A DNA stretch of 46,766 nt, from NCBI RefSeq assembly GCF_000003605.2, contig NW_003148772.1, forward strand, positions 471,487-518,252, in the 5' to 3' direction. Position 1 is the stretch's first letter, and every line of letters starts with the position of its first letter. The position numbers and the translations under genes are program-made. Below, one piece after another: positions 23,467-34,069 of the stretch. The notes under the pieces were generated by a model. That model saw nothing but the letters and a program-made list of their open reading frames with translations, did no database searches and was not told where the DNA came from. The stretch comes from Saccoglossus kowalevskii (taxonomy: Eukaryota; Hemichordata; Enteropneusta; Harrimaniidae).

Positions 23467-23506
23467 GTGCATACTTTGAGGTATCTTCGTAATAACCTTA
23501 TAGTAG
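23467..23506. mobile_element. M7 single end
   Basis: GTGCATACTTTGAGGTATC followed by TTCGTAATAACCTTATAGTA matches one arm of M7 closely. The other arm is not present nearby. Confidence 0.65.
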
Positions 23507-23996
23507 TTAGATTACTGTGTGATCACTTTCATGCACCCTAAAGGTCACACATCCTGGTACTTTTGACGGTATGATTGCATCACAAACATACACAATTGGG
23601 GCATATTAATTTGTATTCTTAACAGAAACATTTACTCAAGTAAACAAATAGTCTAGTCTAGGAAATTGTGCTGAAATACCAATAAAAGGAAATTATTTTT
23701 GATTTTCATACCATGAAAAGTACCAGAATGTGTGACCTTTAGGGGTCATGAACTTGATCAGAGGTCATTAAAGTCACCTATTTAGATATGTGGCAATTTT
23801 AAAAGTAAGATAATTGTATTTTAAACAATTTTAAAGTGTTATGTTAACTCGGAATGTTCTGTATCATGTTACGAAAACGAGACATATGTGTATATGAAGG
23901 CAGATTTCACTGTACAATTTACCGGTAGTTATGTGGCAATTTTAAAAGCTAGCTCAGCAAGCTTAGAGTTCGATAAATGTTAAGTTACACCCAGAC

Positions 23997-24303
23997 TTTT
24001 ACTGTACATTTTCAGAGAGGATTAATGATTCAAAACATGTACACCTTGACTTGATATTCAGTAGACCAAGTAATTGTATTATCATGTTACCTCTGTTGAA
24101 CACTATCCACACAGTGTTCAGGGTAAGGTCATTTACCTCTGTATGGTGAAAGGTAATAAATTTGAAATGCAAATCTGAAATTAAATGGACAGTTTCTGCC
24201 TCTAATTGACCCATCCCCCTCACCATAAATTTTAATGAAACTCCCAGGAGTGATTACCTTTATACAAAGACAACCTGTCTATAGTGACCACCTTTGTACA
24301 TCT
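23997..24303 (-). repeat. A/T-rich stretch ending in a lone 70-bp-array monomer
   Basis: From 24252, CCTTTATACAAAGACAACCTG and TCTATAGTGACCACCTTTGT are the reverse complement of the array unit at 9217-9770. The part before it shows nothing I recognise. Confidence 0.7.
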
Positions 24304-24306
24304 TTT

Positions 24307-24590
24307 AAATGGCTGAATGGTGGCCATCTTGCTTTTTGACCATATTACTATATCTCCAAGACTTGGGGGCCATTTTCAATCATATTTGCCTCGTGCATAT
24401 TACATATTGGAATACATGTCCATGATAATTTGTTTAACAATCGGATCAAAGATGGCTGACCGGCATCCATCTTGCTTTTTTGAAAATGTGGTATCTTTGG
24501 CAGGATTTTAGGTTTTCATATTTTATACAAATATTATACATGTTGAGATGCATGTTCATGATGATTTGTTTTGTGTTTCGTATCTCTGTA
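24307..24590 (+). repeat. 143-bp tandem pair with GGCCATCTTG
   Basis: ATGGCTGAATGGTGGCCATC at about 24308 and ATGGCTGACCGGCATCCATC at about 24451 start two diverged copies that both continue to CATG[T/A]CCATGATAATTTGTTT-like sequence. AAAATGGCTGACTGGTGGCC at 28864 is a third, single occurrence. Confidence 0.7.
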
Positions 24591-24905
24591 AATGAGCCTG
24601 GACAAATGAAATTCAGTTTGGATACAAAATATGCATGAATAGCATATTCTGACCGTATATTATTTAGTCATTCAATACATCTAATTTCTGTTGATACTAG
24701 ACCAGTCAATTATTCACTCTAAATTATTAACTATGCTTTTGGTGTATATCACTTTATTTTTGGCTTAAATACATTTCCCCTAATTCCAACAGGGACTATG
24801 CCCATTATCAAACTGTGTTCAAATTCAATTGTGTATACATGTATATTACCTTGTATATTAATTTTCCCCTTTATATATCTCAATTATTGTATACATAATT
24901 TTCTG

Positions 24906-24935
24906 GTGAAATAAATAAATCAATCAATCAAAATG
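24906..24935 (+). mobile_element. Possible retroposon 3' tail
   Basis: GTGAAATAAATAAATCAATC followed by AATCAAAA is the kind of short-repeat tail left by non-LTR retroelements in invertebrates. The body to the left (24600-24900) has no recognisable protein, so only the tail can be proposed. Confidence 0.35.
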
Positions 24936-24949
24936 ACTTGTTTACATGT

Positions 24950-25000
24950 AAAGTGACCTGTATATAAAGACCACCTGCCTATAGTGACCACTTTTGTGCA
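24950..25000 (-). repeat. Lone monomer of the 70-bp array at the gap edge
   Basis: CCTGTATATAAAGACCACCTG and CCTATAGTGACCACTTTTG are the reverse complement of the array core at 9217-9770. The run of N begins 16 bp later. Confidence 0.85.
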
Positions 25001-25015
25001 GTCTCTGTGTAATTT

Positions 25016-25913
25016 NNNNNNNNNNNNNNNNNNNNNNNNNNNNNNNNNNNNNNNNNNNNNNNNNNNNNNNNNNNNNNNNNNNNNNNNNNNNNNNNNNNNN
25101 NNNNNNNNNNNNNNNNNNNNNNNNNNNNNNNNNNNNNNNNNNNNNNNNNNNNNNNNNNNNNNNNNNNNNNNNNNNNNNNNNNNNNNNNNNNNNNNNNNNN
25201 NNNNNNNNNNNNNNNNNNNNNNNNNNNNNNNNNNNNNNNNNNNNNNNNNNNNNNNNNNNNNNNNNNNNNNNNNNNNNNNNNNNNNNNNNNNNNNNNNNNN
25301 NNNNNNNNNNNNNNNNNNNNNNNNNNNNNNNNNNNNNNNNNNNNNNNNNNNNNNNNNNNNNNNNNNNNNNNNNNNNNNNNNNNNNNNNNNNNNNNNNNNN
25401 NNNNNNNNNNNNNNNNNNNNNNNNNNNNNNNNNNNNNNNNNNNNNNNNNNNNNNNNNNNNNNNNNNNNNNNNNNNNNNNNNNNNNNNNNNNNNNNNNNNN
25501 NNNNNNNNNNNNNNNNNNNNNNNNNNNNNNNNNNNNNNNNNNNNNNNNNNNNNNNNNNNNNNNNNNNNNNNNNNNNNNNNNNNNNNNNNNNNNNNNNNNN
25601 NNNNNNNNNNNNNNNNNNNNNNNNNNNNNNNNNNNNNNNNNNNNNNNNNNNNNNNNNNNNNNNNNNNNNNNNNNNNNNNNNNNNNNNNNNNNNNNNNNNN
25701 NNNNNNNNNNNNNNNNNNNNNNNNNNNNNNNNNNNNNNNNNNNNNNNNNNNNNNNNNNNNNNNNNNNNNNNNNNNNNNNNNNNNNNNNNNNNNNNNNNNN
25801 NNNNNNNNNNNNNNNNNNNNNNNNNNNNNNNNNNNNNNNNNNNNNNNNNNNNNNNNNNNNNNNNNNNNNNNNNNNNNNNNNNNNNNNNNNNNNNNNNNNN
25901 NNNNNNNNNNNNN
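25016..25913. other. Assembly gap, 898 N
   Basis: All bases are N. Any reading frame through it is meaningless. The left border is minisatellite monomer; the right border is 43 bp from an M3 element. Confidence 1.
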
Positions 25914-25956
25914 TATTTTTAATGGCATCAAGGCCTCAGATGCTGCATCTAGGCAG

Positions 25957-26128
25957 TACTGTAAAATCTGTATAGAAGCTATGTTTCTGCTGAAATGGTA
26001 TAATGCAAAAGAGGAGATGCGGTTTCTTTTAGAATATAAGAAATGGAGAAATTTTGGTTTTCATTTGCTTATAAAGGACGGGTGCCACGTTTATTTGGGA
26101 TGCGACTTCTAATACAGATTTTATGGTA
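25957..26128. mobile_element. M3 element, reverse copy
   Basis: TACTGTAAAATCTGTATAGAAG to TACAGATTTTATGGTA. The interior reads as the reverse complement of the copy at 8353 (GAGGAGATGCGGTTTC, AAATTTTGGTTTTC). It begins 43 bp after the assembly gap. Confidence 0.85.
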
Positions 26129-26137
26129 CCTATTTGA

Positions 26138-26680
26138 GGTAGAAGCCTACTCATAAATTAAAAAACCCAGAATTTAATCATTTTGCAACAAACTGTACTC
26201 CAAGGCAATATAGGGATATTGACTTAAAAAAAGTAGGAGGTCACCAGCCTTATTTCCGAGAGATATTGATGGTTTTATTTTAGTGGAAAGTCACCATTTT
26301 GGCACTATCATAATTCTTTTACCATAGGTTCCTATGGCAGAGATATTATGCAATATCTCAAAATCTAGCCTGGTGACATAGGCTGAAAAAATCATATATT
26401 GTTAATGAAGGAGTACTTTTTGTTCTGAATTATTTTCTGTCAAAAGTGTCAAAAAATGCAATTTTTCTTTAACATTGTGTTCTATGTAATTGTTCTAAAA
26501 ATAGCGATTTTCAAGAAATATTAGAACACGTTTCTCAAAAAACTTAACTGTAAACGCACAAAATAATGCTATTTAATTGTACCATGGCACATTAGCTTCA
26601 TGATTGTACATAATAAACTAATGAACACTGTCATGCGATTTAAGACCAATTTTGTCAAAAATTTTGAGTAGGCTTCTACC
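26138..26680. mobile_element. Element H, 543-bp inverted-end element
   Basis: GGTAGAAGCCTACTCATAAA and TTTGAGTAGGCTTCTACC are inverted ends (GGTAGAAGCCTACTCA exact). The interior is A/T-rich and non-coding. It lies 9 bp right of an M3 copy. Confidence 0.88.
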
Positions 26681-27333
26681 TTATGGCCAGGAAAAAAAAA
26701 TTCTCCGTTTCATGGAATGTTTTTTTTTTATTATTGAATACTGAGCTAAAATGGGGGAAATTTGTGACAAGTGCGAGTACAAGTGCATTTTGCAATGCTT
26801 TAGAAGGAAAAAAAACACATTTGAGGCGCATATTCAAAATGATGCACGCGGAAACAAGAAACAGAGATATTTTTTTTCTCCTTTTAAATTACAAGCTCTG
26901 CTCCACTGCTCGTGTTTGGTGGTCTGGGTAGACTATATCCTTAATTTCTACTGCTGAGTGAACAGTTGGCTAATGAATTGAGTCTAGGACTTCCCTGAAG
27001 TGAGGTGAACACCACTGAACCACACCGAGGTGCAGGTCATAGTATCATAGCAACCACCGTCGCTAGGGTCAGCAGTTCAATAATATGGTACCATCATAAG
27101 GATATTATAATTATTTTGTAATTTTTTTTTCACAACTGTGGCTATGATGTCATACTTTACCCATAATTCTTTGTTGATAAGAATGGTAATGAATATCTAG
27201 AGAATGAAAAATTATATAAAAATACTGTGAATTTTGTTGTTCCCAACTGGTATTAATAACAGAAATACAAAAAATACATATTCAATAAATCACATTAATT
27301 CCAATATTAGAAATCTCTGTTTATTAAGACAGA
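26681..27333. other. No gene seen
   Basis: Two overlapping plus-strand frames (26683-26931, 26751-26957) run through poly-A and poly-T patches and look non-coding. Confidence 0.55.
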
Positions 27334-27496
27334 GTTCTCCCCAGACAAATTGTACACAGTACTGACAAATTGGCATAACAATATAGCATGTTAGTGATCA
27401 CTGTTGTATTCATTGTTATGATAAATTGGTTCTATTGTTTATCTAAATTTTACAAACAGTTGCGAACCCCTGCTCTATATTGCTCTGGGGAGAACC
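27334..27496. mobile_element. Element G, long form
   Basis: GTTCTCCCCAGAC to CTCTGGGGAGAACC, 163 bp. The inner block TAAATTGGTTCTATTGTTTA also occurs at 6311-6334 with the following GAACCCCTACTCTAATGTTTT, marking a third, end-less copy there. Confidence 0.78.
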
Positions 27497-27977
27497 CTGT
27501 GAAAGGGAAAACAGTGATGAAGCAAGGAAATTAGACACCGGGGGAGAGGGTACATGTGCAGCAAACATTGATCTTACCATTGAAGTACTACAAAACAAAA
27601 CAAATTTCAGCAAAGTATATGCAAGTCAAAATTTCTACATTTGTGAATAACGTCACAGAAATACAGACTCGGTTTCCGATAATGATACAGTCACAACCTG
27701 TATTCCATTTATTCAAAATCGACTCCAGTAAAAATACAGCGGTAAGAAAATGTCTGACTGGAACAGGAACACCGTAAGAAACAGAAATTGAACTGCACGC
27801 GAGCAGAAGTTAAACAAACACTGATTGGTCAATACCGACCATGTGTGGACGTAGATTGACCCTAATTAACATAATTTATGAATGTCACTTGGATACCTGC
27901 AGTATCACTGTGACATCGAATATAACAATAATAACTCCAAAATTCATAACAATATTAATGTTCGCGACAACATTTAT

Positions 27978-28070
27978 GCAGTGAACACATTAATTATTAA
28001 CTGGGTACGAGTATTTTGTATTTACTACGCAAGTAAAATTTGCTGAATTAAATCCACGTGAATATGTAAG
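27978..28070. mobile_element. M2 fragment
   Basis: GTGAACACATTAATTATTAACTGGG at the left and GCTGAATTAAATCCACGTGAA at the right match the two arms of M2, with most of the middle lost and the termini missing. An M1 copy follows within 10 bp. Confidence 0.5.
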
Positions 28071-28078
28071 TAACAATA

Positions 28079-28288
28079 TACTGTGAAATACTTTATTTTC
28101 GCTTGGAATTAATTTTCGCTATTTTCGCTGAAGGAATGATTCAGTAAAAATAATCCAGCGAGTATACCCTTTTCCCTATATTGTACATTCAACTCGTCAA
28201 TGATCAGTGAAAGAGAATTCTATACAAAACACCCAAAATGTCTTTTCAGCGAAAATTAATTCCAGCTAAAATAAAGTATTTTACAGTA
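28079..28288 (-). mobile_element. M1 element, complete
   Basis: TACTGTGAAATACTTTATTT to AAAGTATTTTACAGTA, 210 bp, older subfamily. It follows directly on an M2 fragment. Confidence 0.92.
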
Positions 28289-28315
28289 AGTGAGAATGAA
28301 TTGCATTCTGCGCTT

Positions 28316-28430
28316 TTAAAGTGCGGTGGTCATCGAACTTGTTCTAATTTCATGTATTTTATAGCATTGTGTTTGTCCATGCATGTCCCTGATCGAACTC
28401 GGTGTCGCGTGATGACCACCGCCCCTCAAA
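28316..28430. mobile_element. G2-like element, diverged
   Basis: TTAAAGTGCGGTGGTCATC and GATGACCACCGCCCCTCAAA are inverted ends. The middle keeps AATTTCATGTA and CCCTGATCGAAC, reminiscent of the G2 interior. Confidence 0.75.
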
Positions 28431-28914
28431 GAAAAGTCTGGAAGGACAACAATGATGTTAAATGTTAAAAGAGTTGTAGGCTGACATGAATTATATTGTT
28501 AGTAGAGTTCATACAATGTTCTAGAAATGATAATACATGGTATAACACTAATTACAGGGTTCTGGAAATGATAATACTTGGTACAATGTATATAACACTA
28601 ATTACATGTTTGTACTGGGTGCTTTTTACAAGTAGTGCGTCATTCAGTATTACCCTACACTGTCTGTGTTTATATAAACATGCGACATGTCACACATACC
28701 ATCAAATATTTTAGCGAGTCGTTACCAATAAAAATATTATGTCGATTATTTCAATGTGTGACATAGTTACTTGTACATAAAAGTGGAACCATTGGTCCTT
28801 GTGCGTGACCTTAAACCTTTAAGTCAACGTTTGCTGCAAATTTTATTTTTTAGATCGGATTCAAAATGGCTGACTGGTGGCCATTTTGTTTTAATGAATG
28901 GGCTTCTAGAATCC

Positions 28915-29148
28915 TTAACCTTTTCACCACTGGACTTTCTCGCCCAAATTTTTCTGTACTTTCTTTTTATATTCTTCAATAATTCTGGAAATGAATCCTA
29001 ATTTTAGAGCCAACAGTCAATTTTCATTTTTTACACAAAAAAATTGGCTATTTTTGTCCCAATCATCTGAAGGAAAGTGCAGACTATACATTCAAACGGG
29101 ACTATTTTGTGAATTTGTGATGAAAAGAGCTGGTGGTGAAAAGGTTAA
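28915..29148. mobile_element. M5 element, best copy
   Basis: TTAACCTTTTCACCACTGG and CTGGTGGTGAAAAGGTTAA are inverted ends bounded by TTAA on both sides. A TTAA target with short inverted ends is the hallmark of piggyBac-type transposition, so this is probably a non-autonomous relative. Confidence 0.92.
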
Positions 29149-29203
29149 TTCTAACAATTTTTTTCTCTCAACAGTGAATTGCGATAATAGCTGTGGTCAA
29201 CTA

Positions 29204-29549
29204 TACTGTATAAGCTCTAAAATTTCGACCAACTTTTAAATAATGGGTTTTTAAAAACGGTCAGGTTTTTAGAATACAAAATAACGATGAATTTTTGGCC
29301 AATCAAATTTTTTAGAGTAAAAATTCAACAAATTTAAAAGTTGGATTATATACAGTTGCATCGTAAATTAAACATAAAACAAAATTACACACACTTTCCT
29401 GCATCAACATAGAAAGTCACGTCTCTAAACAAGTTTTTGGAGTAAAAATAAGCTAGCAATTTCTGTTGAGGTCGAAATTACAAAAAAACACCAAATAAGT
29501 AGGCAGCTTGAATTTTCAGAATGGGTGAAATTTTAGAGTTTTTACGGTA
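29204..29549. mobile_element. M9 element, 346 bp with inverted ends
   Basis: The left end TACTGTATAAGCTCTAAAAT and the right end ATTTTAGAGTTTTTACGGTA are inverted repeats (CTCTAAAATTTC is shared exactly). No coding frame. Its termini again fit TAC[T/C]GTAAAA. Confidence 0.8.
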
Positions 29550-29924
29550 GTTTTCGTGTCAAAATGCATTGTTAGTCACACAGTTTGCTTTTGCTCTAGC
29601 ACATAATAAAACCAGATAGACGTCAATGATACTCAGTCTCCGGAACTTAGCACAAACAAAATGAAGTAAAAGTCTATCACCCTGTTAATCACCTCCGGTA
29701 GAGTACACCCATCATGCATACCAAATAACTGACTGTGTTTTTTTTTTATAGAGATTTTATTCATTTATATTCCTTTGTGTAACTTACACTGTCTGTCACT
29801 GCTGGCGGATTGGAATGTATACTCCAATATCAGACAATGAGCAAATGTCATGTCTCATCCAACAATTTTACTCCCTGCTTCTGAATGTCTAAAAATATTC
29901 ACAGTGTTTCCTCTATCAATGTAT
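29550..29924. other. No gene seen
   Basis: Unremarkable A/T-rich sequence. Confidence 0.55.
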
Positions 29925-30258
29925 TAAAAGCATATACTTACGTAAATGACAGATGTGTCGATGGTCAAAATAAATAATTCAGTATACAATTTTGTATTAA
30001 CTTGTGTAAATGGCAGATGTGTCTCTGGTTAAAATCGGTCATATTTTAATAATTCAGTATGCAATACTGTATTTGTTCTATTAGTAGTGCATGTACTTAC
30101 ATAAATGACAGGTGTGTCTATGGTCAAAATAATTCATATTTTAATGATTCAGTATACAATACTGTATTTACTCTATTAGTAGTACATACACTTATGTAAA
30201 TGACAGGGGTGTGACTGTGGTCAAAATAATTCATATTTTAAAATCTAGTATACAATAA
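29925..30258 (-). repeat. 97-bp tandem repeat, reversed array
   Basis: TACTTACATAAATGACAGGT, GATTCAGTATACAATACTGT and CTATTAGTAGT are the reverse complement of the unit at 13041-13450. About 3.5 units, the left ones more diverged. Confidence 0.9.
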
Positions 30259-30312
30259 ATATAATTTTTAGTTTATACATGTGTGTGCTTCTAAAAGATA
30301 TTAACATTCTCT

Positions 30313-30640
30313 ATTTTAATTGATTTTTGATGAGGTGAATGATGAATATAATAAAAAAGGGTATATTGGCTAAATTTTATTTTCACTGAATCACTCCTTA
30401 AGCGAAAATAAATTTCAACCAAATAATTTACAGTACGTCATGAGAAATCTCTGCATTCGTCACACGTCAAATTTTAATTTTAATTGATTTTTGACGAGGT
30501 GAATGATGAATATAGGAAAAAAAGGTATATTGGCTAAATTTTATTTTCACTGAATCACTCCTTAAGCGAAAATAAATTTCAACCAAATAATTTACAGTAC
30601 GTCACGAGAAATCTCTGCATTTGTGACACGTCAAATTTGG
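30313..30640 (+). repeat. Two 164-bp tandem copies of a partial M1 plus flank
   Basis: The same 164 bp occurs at 30313-30476 and 30477-30640. Each copy holds the right two thirds of an M1 element (TTGATTTTTGA... to AATTTACAGTA) followed by 36 bp of flank (CGTCA[T/C]GAGAAATCTCTGCA). The flank was duplicated with the element, so the event was a segmental tandem duplication and not two insertions. Confidence 0.9.
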
Positions 30641-30717
30641 TTAACGAGTACTCTTTTCTTATATTTTCTACCAAGAGCAAATAAACTTTAACATTTACTT
30701 GACAGCCGTACTATAAG

Positions 30718-30931
30718 TACTGTAAAATACTTTATTTTCGCTTGTAATTAATTTTTGATACTTTCGCTAAAGGAATGATACAATGAAAAATATAATCCAG
30801 CGAATATACCTTTTTTTCCGTATTTCAATTTCAGCTCGTCTAAAATCAGTGAAAATAAATTACATACAAAACACCCAAAAAGTCTTTTCAGCAAAAAAAT
30901 TATTTCGGCTAAAATAAAGTATTTTACTGTA
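30718..30931 (-). mobile_element. M1 element, complete
   Basis: TACTGTAAAATACTTTATTT to AAAGTATTTTACTGTA, 214 bp, moderately diverged. It lies just right of the duplicated partial copies but in the opposite orientation. Confidence 0.92.
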
Positions 30932-31604
30932 ATCCAATCAATTGAGAATGCTGTACATTCCTCCACAAGTCATTATATGCTACAGACATAGCATTGTCCG
31001 TCCTTGTCATTTCATAAGACAGCTTCTTTACAAATACGCAGGAGTGGCCTAGGAAGTGTCAAACCAACTCACAGGGTTGGTATTGTAAAAATATCTGCCA
31101 TAGTCATTGGAATTTTTATATAATGAATCATTACAGATTTTACGGTAACATTCGTTTCCCAATTTTGTAGCCCAGCCGGCTTTAAAAAAAAAAAAAAAAA
31201 AATTAAATCCACCGTAGTCACTGTGCTGTGCATGTTTGGTTATGGATCCCACCACAAGAATATATTTTCCCACAATGCATTCAGCTTAAAATGACAACCA
31301 TGAACAAAGATTCAAATTTGATTTAATGTCTTCTTTAATTCATATCATAGCTCAAATCATCCTCATCACTGTCTCATGACTTCCATAGGCTACTCTGCAT
31401 GCCACCATTTTGTTTTTAAAAGAAAAATGCATTGCACTATGTGTGAAATATTTTTTGATAAATAAAACATCTAGATATGTACAGCTTGTCATCAAGTGGT
31501 GCTTTAGTTTTGTGTCTCGTGTTACTGTATTATTGTGTTATAGCAGTATTTACTTTATACTTGCTGGCAGAATTGTTTTATATTTGCAAATTTAGTGTTC
31601 AAGG

Positions 31605-31880
31605 TCCGTAGTGTTAGGAAAATCTTTTGAAAGTCTTTGGATTTTTTGAGATCTGGAAAGTATTTGAGTTGTCTTTAAATTACAGGAAAAATAAAAAAAA
31701 TCTTTGAAAAGTCTTTAAATTTCTTCATAGTTATTAATTCGTTTTAAAAAGACCCGTTTTCTTTAGGGAACTACCATATCCTCAGAACTTTGATGAGCTT
31801 TCACGATGATGTTGGCCTGAATTAAAGGTCAAAATCAAGGGTCAAGAAAGATTGGGAAAAAATCTGGAAAAGTCTTGAAA
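31605..31880 (+). repeat. Region of AAAAGTCTTT / TCTTTGAAA words
   Basis: GAAAATCTTTTGAAAGTCTTT, AATCTTTGAAAAGTCTTTAA and CTGGAAAAGTCTTGAAAATA recur within 270 bp in a low-complexity setting. Probably a decayed dispersed repeat; no gene seen. Confidence 0.45.
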
Positions 31881-32027
31881 ATAGTTTGGCTCTTGGTGCT
31901 TCATATGTTAACCATAGATTATTCATTGTTATTCTGAATTGCATTGACAGATAGTTGAATTTCTACTTTATAAATAATATCCCGAACCCTAATGTCCTGT
32001 ACTCAACAGGAAATAAATACAAGGAGC

Positions 32028-32401
32028 ACAATAGACCATTTTCCGTACACTGCGAGAATCACGCGTTATGCATGAAATCGAACGTAAAAACAGGACAAAC
32101 AAAGGTCATAGCGTCGTAGTGGCGTCAAACATCGCGTGGGATTCGACAAACGCGAAAGTATTTCGGGGACATTTCCATGCTTAATAATGTGCTGTCCACA
32201 TTTGATGATAGACAATTTCGATTAAGTAAGGGTATTCGGAAGCAATATTCCTCTGTCGAAGATCGGCCGGTTGGTGTGAGCTACGAAATAAGGAAATTCA
32301 AGTTCAAAATCAAATCGTTTGATTTTTGCGGCAGACGTTCGACGCGCGTCTTTCATGCATCTCGCGAGATCTCGCAATTGTACGGAAAATCATCTATTGT
32401 T
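32028..32401. mobile_element. Element F, CpG-rich 374-bp inverted-end element
   Basis: The left end ACAATAGACCATTTTCCGTA and the right end TACGGAAAATCATCTATTGT are inverted repeats that extend into CTGCGAGAATC/GAGATCTCGCAA. The inside is much richer in CpG than the surroundings. A 78-codon frame at 32177-32413 overruns the right terminus and shows nothing I recognise. Confidence 0.85.
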
Positions 32402-32510
32402 CAATCAGTTTAGAAAGTTTCAGACAACTGCACATCCATTGGTAACTTGAGCCTCTAAAAATGAAGTACCAATACCCGATAACTACAAAATCTGTACTAA
32501 AGGCTGAATG

Positions 32511-32575
32511 ACTTCTATTAGGGATGTGGCTTCTACCATAAAATCTGCATTAGAAGCCGCATCCCTAATAGAAGT
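32511..32575. repeat. 25-bp inverted repeat at the left edge of an M3 copy
   Basis: Arms 32511-32535 and 32551-32575 are reverse complements at 24 of 25 positions, with 15 bases between. The right arm is the normal M3 end; the left arm is an extra reversed copy of it, as left by two M3 ends meeting head to head. Confidence 0.9.
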
Positions 32576-32707
32576 CGCACCCATTCTTTTTGAATATTTG
32601 AGAACCAAAAATTCATCATTTCTGATATGTGTAGATGCTCTAATAGAAGCCGCATCCCCTCTGTTGCATTGTAATAGAAACAGCGGTTTCTAATAGATTT
32701 TACAGTA
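32534..32707. mobile_element. M3 element, complete
   Basis: TACCATAAAATCTGCATTAG to CTAATAGATTTTACAGTA. The inner block GAACCAAAAATTCATCATTT is nearly the same as in the 8353 copy. A reversed arm fragment precedes it and makes a long hairpin. Confidence 0.9.
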
Positions 32708-32929
32708 ATACAGTTTTTATGATAATTTTGTTTCTCTTATAGTAGAAAGTGTCTTGAAATGTGCATTATGAAAATATCTTTAAATTTTATTCTACACTTA
32801 TAAATTATAACTTGTATTTTCTTACATTTTTGTGACACAATTTGTTTTATGAGAGTAAAAAATCTTTGGACAGAAATATAAACCATGAGGCAAGTAATTA
32901 ATGCCACGTGTCTGAAGAGAACACTGCAT

Positions 32930-33046
32930 ATGATAGTGTGAAACCTAAGGGAGATGTAAAACAAGTATACCTCATAGTTTCTGTAACAACATGAGTACTG
33001 AACTGTCTAGTACATCTGTCAGTGTACATGTATGCTTGAATGTCAG
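32930..33046 (+). repeat. Segment shared with 33868-33990
   Basis: GTGTGAAACCTAAGGGAGATG, CATAGTTTCTGTAACAACATG and TACATCTGTCAGTGTA recur 940 bp downstream with small changes. This copy ends where M3 is inserted. Confidence 0.8.
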
Positions 33047-33213
33047 TAACATAAAATTTATATTAGAAACCGCATCTCTAATAGAAGTTGCACCCATTCT
33101 TCCAGTACACAACAATCACCATTTCTCGTATGTTTAGGTGCTCTAATAGAAACCGTATCTCTTCCATTTGCACCATTTTTATAGAAACTGCGGCTTCTAA
33201 TACAGATTTTACT
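33047..33213. mobile_element. M3 element, complete but diverged
   Basis: TAACATAAAATTTATATTAG to CTAATACAGATTTTACTG. It interrupts a segment that recurs at 33868-33990 just after GCTTGAATGTC. Confidence 0.82.
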
Positions 33214-33289
33214 GAAACTTGCCGTAGTAGGAAATGAAAAAGTAAATGCAAAATACATTGCTCTGTTACAGTACAGTCAAAATGCAACT

Positions 33290-33501
33290 TACTGTAGAAT
33301 ACTTTATTTTCGCTTGGAATTTATTTTCGCTATTTTCGCTGAAGGGATGATTCCGTGAAAATAAAATTCAGCGAATATACTTTTTTTCCTATATTTCACG
33401 TTAAACTCATCAGAAATCAGTGAAAATAAATTCCACACAAAACGCCCCAAAAGCCTTTTCAGCGAAAATTAATTCCAGCGAAAATAAAGTATTTCATAGT
33501 A
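33290..33501 (-). mobile_element. M1 element, complete, young subfamily
   Basis: TACTGTAGAATACTTTATTT to AAAGTATTTCATAGTA. It shares with the copies at 34070, 34597 and 42999 the diagnostic words ATATACTTTTTTTCCTATAT and AAGCC in place of AAGTC. Confidence 0.93.
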
Positions 33502-33512
33502 TTTAGCTTTTA

Positions 33513-33810
33513 AGCCGGCTTTACGCTACTAGTAGCTCAGCTTGTTTTTAAAGTGCCACATATCTAAACTGTGAAGAGTAATATGTCTGATATTAGTAAC
33601 ATAGGTAAATACAACAAAAAGTAAGTTAAAATTATTGATGACAATAATACTCATTTTAAAAATGATAAGTTTTTTTAAAAATTCAATCCTAGCTACTAGC
33701 CAGCTTGGAAGTTAAGTTGCGTCTTGTATTAGAAACATACGTAAATACCACAAAAAGTAAGTTAAAATTATTGATGGTAATGATACTCACTATATTAAAA
33801 ATTTTATGGA
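33513..33810 (+). repeat. Repeat M8, one full and one partial copy in tandem
   Basis: The first copy spans 33513-33720 and the second 33721-33810. Both share GTAAATAC[A/C]ACAAAAAGTA and GTTAAAATTATTGATG. Both are uninterrupted at the point where M1 sits in the 401-810 copy. Confidence 0.85.
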
Positions 33811-33867
33811 AAGGCAATGTCAGCTGATACCTGGCCTGGATGTGAAATAACAGCAGACTGTATTGCA

Positions 33868-33990
33868 GGCTCGTGTGAAACCTGGGGGACATGTAAAACA
33901 AGAACTCTACATAGTTTCTGTAATAATACAAGTATAGTACATCTGTCAGTGTAGGCTTGAATGTCTGTATCTTGCCTTTTTAGGAAATTC
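33868..33990 (+). repeat. Segment shared with 32930-33046
   Basis: GTGTGAAACCTGGGGGACATG, CATAGTTTCTGTAATAATAC and TACATCTGTCAGTGTAGGCT match the upstream copy; no M3 insertion here. Confidence 0.8.
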
Positions 33991-34069
33991 AAAAGTGAAT
34001 GATACATGTAGATACTGTGGTCTATTAATAGCACATACACAAATAATAAATAATAGCAATAAATACTAT

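Noticed and set aside
24942-26112. Reading frames of 312-372 codons around 25 kb
   Set aside because: They consist almost entirely of N from the assembly gap.
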